Assembly: GCA_019057975.1 (NCBI GenBank)
Contig: JAHLWJ010000159.1
Coordinates: 1-10,064, forward strand
Direction: 5' to 3'
Length of the DNA stretch: 10,064 bases
Source: Promethearchaeota archaeon
GTDB taxonomy: Archaea; Asgardarchaeota; Lokiarchaeia; Sigynarchaeales; SOKP01
In this document: positions 6,647-10,064 of the stretch, in pieces
Layout of the letters: each line of letters opens with the position of its first letter
Position numbering within the stretch: the first letter of the stretch is position 1
Notes under the pieces: model-generated
Seen by the model: only the letters and a program-made list of their open reading frames with translations
Database searches by the model: none
Told to the model about the DNA's origin: nothing
Made by a program: the position numbers and the translations under genes

Positions 6647-8530
6647 ATGGAACAAAAAATAAGTTATGATAAGTTCAAAGAATTCATAGGATTGCTTGGT
6701 AAGAGTATAAAAACAAAAGATTTCCAACAATTACTAAATCTCATCTCCTCAGTTGAAAAATATGAAGAAATCTTTTTAAAAAATTATCAAAGACGCAAGA
6801 AAGAAGGCGTTTATTATACTGAGAAAAGAATTTCAGAATTTATAGTTAATGAAGCGTTGCTCCTTTTTCTCAACAAAAACCTTAAAGTTGACAGCACAAA
6901 TTTAATTGAAATTCAAAATATTGAGGAAATTTTTAAATTAAATTCAGATTTTCGGCAAAAAATTGGTGAAACCTTATTAAATACAACAATTTGCGATCCT
7001 GCTTGCGGATCCGGAGCTTTTTTATTAAGCTCAGCTGATATACTATTTGAAATAATCAAAAAAATAAATCCAAATGCCAATAATATTGAAATCAAGAAAA
7101 AGCTGTTAAAGAATCTATATGGCTATGACATTAATGAATATACTGTTGAATTATCGATTCTGAAACTATTTCAATGGTACTTTAAAGAGGGGATTACAGA
7201 TGTTCTAGATGTATTTTCTCAATTAAAGATAAATATTAAATCAGAAAATAGCCTTATGAAATCAAGTTTGAGTAAATATGATATAATTGTTGGAAACCCT
7301 CCTTACGGAAATATTTTAAATAACCATGAAAAAGAAATTCTAAAAGAAAAAAAAATCTTTTATAGAGATATTTACTGTGCATTTCTAATAAAGGCTTTAG
7401 ATTGGACTAATCATATTATTGGCTTCTTAGTGCCAAAAAGTTTTCTTCTAAGGCAAGGATATATTAAATTTAGAAAAGAGTTATTATCAAAAGCTAATAT
7501 TTTGAAAATCTTTGATATAGGATCAAAATTATTTAAAAACGCTACAAATGAAGTCCAAATAATCCTATATGAAAAAAAGAGCAAAACTTCTAATAGAAAT
7601 CTAAAAATTTATGACTTTCCTAAAAATAGGATAATTACTTATAAGAACCAAGAAGTAGATTCTCTAAAAATATGTTTTAATATTAAGTGTCCTATGAATT
7701 TAAAATCTAAAAAACTATATACATATACGTATCAAAAAAATTGTCCATATTGTAATTCAGAAACAAGTGAACTAAATCGTATAAGAATTAAGGCAAATCC
7801 CTCTTCTTTTAAACTGATTAGCAAGATTGAAAAGAAAGGAGATCTAAATTATCTTAATCCTATAACCTTCCCCAAACTAATTAGAGGTGAAGAAGATAAA
7901 GGATTAATCTTAATTAAAGAAAAACTGAGACATGATACTAGTGGTTCTTGTTTCTTCCTTAGTGCACGGAATGATTTTAATTACTATTATATAAACCGAA
8001 ATAAATCTGTTGATCTTGAAGAACTTAATGCTAACGTTTTAAAGGGTAATAATTTCGAATATTATACCTCTCCAAAATTATTAATTAAGCACAATAACAT
8101 AATCCCTGAAACGATTTATACCAAAGATATTGTATGCTTTACTTCCTCGGTTTATTCATTACTTCACGATGATAACAAGGAATTAAAATTCTTAAGTTCT
8201 GTTTTGAATTCAAGTTTAATGCAATTTTATTGTATTTATGCTATTAATAATCAGAAAGATACAACAATTAACTTAAATCAATACATGATAAGACACCTTC
8301 CAATCGTAAAACCACCTGAACAATTAAAACTAAAACTCGCTGAGAATGTTAAGATCATAAATAAATTATTCAAAGATAATAATGGTGCTATAAATCAAAA
8401 TGTTCGTCAAGTAGCAAAAGAGATTGACGACTTAGTATTTAACCTTTATTCAATTTCAGAAGATGAAAGAAAGATAATTATCTCTGATATTAAAAAGCGA
8501 ATTAGGTTTTTCGAGAAGGTTTATAATTAA
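6647..8530 (+). CDS. N6-adenine DNA methyltransferase, TaqI/Eco57I class
   Basis: Transfers a methyl group from S-adenosylmethionine to adenine N6 in DNA; 627 aa. Motifs in order: the lead-in GVYYTEKRISEFIVNEAL (54-71) near motif X, motif I DPACGSGAF (117-125) that holds the cofactor, YGYDINEYTVELS (158-170), catalytic motif IV NPPYG (217-221), then FLVPKSFLLRQGYIKFRKEL (260-279) and IFDIGSKLFKNATNEVQIIL (288-307). The C-terminal half (about 380-627) should be the target-recognition region and ends with the usual helical IDDLVFNLYSISEDE (593-607). Four cysteines, C343/C348 and C366/C369 (CPYC), look like a zinc knuckle inserted between the two halves. No N-terminal PD-(D/E)xK domain precedes motif X, so it is a methyltransferase alone rather than a fused type IIG enzyme; no restriction gene is recognisable nearby. 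G+C (22-28% in sampled lines) is the lowest of the genes sampled. It could act in defence or be an orphan regulator of methylation. Confidence 0.93.
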   Translation: MEQKISYDKFKEFIGLLGKSIKTKDFQQLLNLISSVEKYEEIFLKNYQRRKKEGVYYTEKRISEFIVNEALLLFLNKNLKVDSTNLIEIQNIEEIFKLNSDFRQKIGETLLNTTICDPACGSGAFLLSSADILFEIIKKINPNANNIEIKKKLLKNLYGYDINEYTVELSILKLFQWYFKEGITDVLDVFSQLKINIKSENSLMKSSLSKYDIIVGNPPYGNILNNHEKEILKEKKIFYRDIYCAFLIKALDWTNHIIGFLVPKSFLLRQGYIKFRKELLSKANILKIFDIGSKLFKNATNEVQIILYEKKSKTSNRNLKIYDFPKNRIITYKNQEVDSLKICFNIKCPMNLKSKKLYTYTYQKNCPYCNSETSELNRIRIKANPSSFKLISKIEKKGDLNYLNPITFPKLIRGEEDKGLILIKEKLRHDTSGSCFFLSARNDFNYYYINRNKSVDLEELNANVLKGNNFEYYTSPKLLIKHNNIIPETIYTKDIVCFTSSVYSLLHDDNKELKFLSSVLNSSLMQFYCIYAINNQKDTTINLNQYMIRHLPIVKPPEQLKLKLAENVKIINKLFKDNNGAINQNVRQVAKEIDDLVFNLYSISEDERKIIISDIKKRIRFFEKVYN

Positions 8531-8946
8531 TATTCATCTGATTTTAAATTACTTCTTCTAAATCTCTCTTTCACCAAACCTAACAAAAAATAAGCGAAAT
8601 ATCCCAATATTATACCCAATGTATCAAAAACAATATCATAAAAATCAAAATACCGATAAGGCACAAAATATTGATGGACTTCATCGAGAAATGCATATAA
8701 AATTGATAGAGAGATTAAATATACCGACTTTACTTTAGGGAATAATCCAAAGAAAATTAAAAAAGATAAAGCTCCGAACTCACAGACATGTAATATAGGA
8801 TTAAGAAATAATGATGTACCTTTAGGAGGCGTTGTTGGATATGGATTACTTAAAGAGGAAAAATAAAAAATAATAATAGCCAGTGTTATTGCAGGTAGTA
8901 TTTTGAGGATATCGTAATATTTCCAACTCTGCACCTTATTAAACAT
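8527..8946 (-). CDS. VanZ-like family membrane protein
   Basis: Small integral membrane protein (139 aa) of the VanZ-like family. VanZ is linked to low-level teicoplanin resistance in some bacteria, but most family members have no known function, and no glycopeptide role should be assumed in an archaeon. Four likely membrane segments lie at about 14-33, 53-69, 73-88 and 104-125. Family residues are H53 in ILHVCEFGAL and the block FLDEVHQYFVPYR (86-98: D88, E89, H91, Q92, P96, R98), followed by FDFYDIVFDTLGIILGY with D104 and G111. The C-terminus is basic and polar. Its ATG overlaps the end of the upstream DUF6125-like gene by 8 bases, pointing to translational coupling. Its stop codon overlaps that of the convergent methyltransferase gene. 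Confidence 0.88.
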   Translation of the reverse strand: MFNKVQSWKYYDILKILPAITLAIIIFYFSSLSNPYPTTPPKGTSLFLNPILHVCEFGALSFLIFFGLFPKVKSVYLISLSILYAFLDEVHQYFVPYRYFDFYDIVFDTLGIILGYFAYFLLGLVKERFRRSNLKSDEY

Positions 8947-9448
8947 TACCTAAGTTCTCCTGAAGCTTAAAATGAAAAGTACATATTTTATCCCCCAGTC
9001 CCATTGCTTTTTCTCTTTCAAAAGTAATTTTCGGATTGAAATCTTCAAAGGCAGCTTTGTAAAAAGGAAAACACATATTTTTGCATATTAAAGGTATTTT
9101 ATCATGACGATTTTCATTTCTATCCATTGAGGCTTTATAGGGGCATTGCTTTACCTCAATAATTACTTCTGATTCTGAGATTCTGTTGACTTCATATTTC
9201 CAACCCTCTATGGACCATCGAAAAATAATAATTTCAATTAAATCGTTCAGTGTGTTTGTTTCTATATTCAAATATTTCTTAAGTCTTCGAATTATAATTT
9301 TAAAAAGCCTAGTCCAAACAGTAACATCTATTTTTAGAGCCGTGTCCCACCCAACTTCCTTTTCAGCTTCCAGCATCCAAAGACCATCCAACGTCACGAA
9401 ATTTCTTTCATAATAAAACAACTTATCAGCATCACTAACTTTTCTCAT
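8939..9448 (-). CDS. DUF6125 / ATC-hydrolase-like cysteine-rich protein
   Basis: A 169-aa soluble protein that resembles the DUF6125 and L-2-amino-thiazoline-4-carboxylate hydrolase-like families, judged by its layout: an N-terminal helix with RNFVTLDGLWMLEAEKEVG (15-33) and ALKIDVTVWTRLFK (37-50), a middle strand pair EVNRISESEVIIEVKQCPY (86-104), and a C-terminal part with ICKNMCFPFY (121-130) and MGLGDKICTFHF (149-160). C102, H115, C122, C126 and C156 could bind metal or form a reactive-cysteine site; the GD-x-x-C ending also recalls 4-vinyl-reductase-like domains. No function is assigned to this family with confidence. It is the first gene of a two-gene unit with the VanZ-like gene. The start ATG at 9448 has AGGA (9456-9459) 7 bases upstream and a TATA-like TATTTATAAT further up. 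Confidence 0.7.
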   Translation of the reverse strand: MRKVSDADKLFYYERNFVTLDGLWMLEAEKEVGWDTALKIDVTVWTRLFKIIIRRLKKYLNIETNTLNDLIEIIIFRWSIEGWKYEVNRISESEVIIEVKQCPYKASMDRNENRHDKIPLICKNMCFPFYKAAFEDFNPKITFEREKAMGLGDKICTFHFKLQENLGNV

Positions 9449-9499
9449 AATATCATCCTAATTAGTAAATCCTATCGATAAATACAAAAATGAATTAAT

Positions 9500-9509
9500 A
9501 TTATAAATA
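9500..9509 (-). promoter_or_regulatory. Candidate TATA box for the DUF6125-VanZ operon
   Basis: Reads TATTTATAAT on the minus strand. The expected start is near 9478, giving a leader of about 30 bases that includes the AGGA at 9456-9459 before the ATG at 9448. A second candidate, TATTTATCG, lies closer to the gene (about 9476-9484). Low specificity in AT-rich DNA. Confidence 0.3.
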
Positions 9510-9639
9510 GTAACATTATTTTAATAAATCACTGATTAACCTAACAGTATAACCCTCTACGTTATTCTAATTGATTATGTAAGATAAAATATAGGATTTT
9601 ATATTAGAAATCAGTGCAATAATATTATATCTAATTGTA

Positions 9640-9657
9640 AAAGATTTCAAAATCTTT
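9640..9657. repeat. Palindrome AAAGATTT-CA-AAATCTTT
   Basis: A perfect 8-base inverted repeat with a 2-base spacer, about 105 bases upstream of the ZIP transporter start. It could be a binding site for a dimeric regulator. It lacks the following T-run that would suggest a terminator on either strand. Confidence 0.4.
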
Positions 9658-9676
9658 ATAATAAAATTTCAATTAC

Positions 9677-9700
9677 ATAAATTAGACATATCTAAATTAT
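9677..9700. promoter_or_regulatory. Candidate operator upstream of the ZIP transporter
   Basis: Arms ATAAATTAGA (9677-9686) and TCTAAATTAT (9691-9700) pair with a single mismatch around a 4-base CATA centre. The site ends 4 bases before the TATA-like TTTTTATTTA and 62 bases before the start codon, where a bound dimer could block the general transcription factors. A metal-responsive repressor of the DtxR/MntR or a similar type would fit the target gene, but this is inference from position only. Confidence 0.35.
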
Positions 9701-9761
9701 AACTTTTTATTTAGTGCTTTTATTGACACTTTTATCAAGAATGGAAAAAAAATCTTAAAAA

Positions 9762-10064
9762 ATGGAACCTATATTTACAGCTTTACTATTGAGCACAATT
9801 GCGGGATTATCGACTACAATAGGAAGTTTTGTTGCTTTTTTCTTAGGTAAACCCAGTAATAAAAGTATTTCTTTTATTATGGGATTTTCTGCTGGTGTAA
9901 TGATCCTGCTCTCATTTGTAGAATTGTTGCAGGAAGGTATTCAAACAAACGGTACTTTTGTAGGGATTATGTTTTTCTTATTAGGTATGGGAATAATGCT
10001 TTTAATTGATATGGGTGTCTCTCATTATTACGAATTTGAAGATGATTCTTGTATAGATGATAAT
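9762..10064 (+). CDS. ZIP-family metal transporter (ZupT-like), 3' end outside window
   Basis: The first 101 codons of a membrane transporter for zinc or another divalent metal; the frame is still open at the window edge. The protein begins MEPIFTALLLSTIAGLSTTI and continues GSFVAFFLG, then MGFSAGVMILLSFVELLQEG, which matches the opening two helices of the ZupT branch of the ZIP family (AGLSTTIG and GFSAGVM-x-x-x-SF-x-E are its hallmarks). A third helix (about 65-85) follows. It leads into an acidic segment with HYYEFEDDSCIDDN, probably the start of the variable cytoplasmic loop that binds metal in many ZIP proteins. The ATG at 9762 is used; an in-frame ATG at 9741 is cut off by a TAA before it. 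The promoter and a candidate operator lie directly upstream. Confidence 0.9.
   Translation, partial: MEPIFTALLLSTIAGLSTTIGSFVAFFLGKPSNKSISFIMGFSAGVMILLSFVELLQEGIQTNGTFVGIMFFLLGMGIMLLIDMGVSHYYEFEDDSCIDDN

Larger units (their letters stand above)
9449..9761. other. AT-rich divergent intergenic region
   Basis: This 313-base gap separates the DUF6125-VanZ operon (minus) from the ZIP transporter (plus). I find no open reading frame of coding character and no RNA gene. It holds promoter-like elements for both sides: TATTTATAAT for the minus side, and TTTTTATTTA (9704-9713) and TTTTATC (9730-9736) for the transporter, the latter centred about 28 bases before its ATG. It also holds a weaker hairpin-like ATAAAAT/ATTTTAT pair (9584-9590 and 9596-9602) and the two palindromes listed separately. 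Confidence 0.6.

Noticed and set aside
6647..8530. Fused type IIG restriction-modification enzyme, or BREX PglX
   Set aside because: There is no N-terminal nuclease domain before motif X, the protein is far shorter than PglX, and no BREX genes are nearby.
9186..9413. Plus-strand 75-codon frame opposite the DUF6125-like gene
   Set aside because: Shadow of the supported minus-strand gene; hydrophobic low-complexity translation without a family match.
9741..9758. Earlier in-frame ATG for the ZIP transporter
   Set aside because: The frame hits TAA at 9756-9758, before the start at 9762.
1..10064. CRISPR array, tRNA or rRNA genes, insertion sequences
   Set aside because: No regularly spaced repeats, no cloverleaf-like or rRNA-like stretch, and no transposase or terminal repeats were seen by eye.

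Overview
The window looks like chromosomal DNA from an AT-rich archaeon. The likeliest source is an Asgard (Lokiarchaeia-like) genome, but this is inferred from style and gene content, not from a marker gene. The pointers are: TATA-like boxes about 25 bases upstream of several start codons with little or no leader, as expected for archaeal leaderless promoters; a short ammonia-dependent NAD+ synthetase; a eukaryote-like very-long-chain acyl-CoA synthetase of the FATP type; and a long charged, proline-rich coiled-coil protein of a kind common in Asgard genomes. A bacterial origin cannot be fully excluded. No rRNA, tRNA, CRISPR array or insertion sequence was seen.

Layout. Bases 1-2813 (minus strand) hold an aldo/keto reductase and, upstream of it, a FATP/VLACS-type acyl-CoA synthetase. 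A 284-base divergent promoter region separates these from a 499-aa plus-strand protein of unknown function (3098-4597), which has a helical N-terminus, a long disordered proline/lysine/glutamate-rich middle and a C-terminal helical hairpin. nadE (minus, 4620-5378) converges on it. nadE is head-to-head with a 136-aa unknown gene (plus, 5528-5938), which in turn converges on a 163-aa unknown gene (minus, 5964-6455). The 163-aa gene is divergent from an N6-adenine DNA methyltransferase of the TaqI/Eco57I class (plus, 6647-8530). This enzyme has a four-cysteine knuckle in its C-terminal half and no recognisable nuclease domain. Its stop codon overlaps that of a VanZ-like membrane protein (minus). 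The VanZ gene overlaps by 8 bases the end of an upstream gene for a cysteine-rich DUF6125/ATC-hydrolase-like protein, forming a two-gene operon. After a 313-base AT-rich gap with two palindromes, the window ends inside a ZIP-family (ZupT-like) metal transporter.

How the genes relate. Most units are single genes on alternating strands, so the window is a patchwork, not one pathway. The plausible functional units are: fatty-acid activation (acyl-CoA synthetase) with a neighbouring oxidoreductase; the VanZ/DUF6125 pair; and the methyltransferase with the divergent 163-aa gene, the only local candidate for a DNA-modification partner. Base composition is uneven. Sampled 60-base lines give about 32-50% G+C in the aldo/keto reductase, about 35% in the acyl-CoA synthetase, 25-37% in nadE and 22-28% in the methyltransferase, so both the first gene and the methyltransferase may have been acquired.

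No complete, clearly new system is proven here. The best leads are the modular 499-aa protein with repeated hydrophobic motifs, the orphan methyltransferase with its Cys4 insertion and unknown neighbour, the VanZ-DUF6125 operon, and the palindromes in front of the metal transporter.
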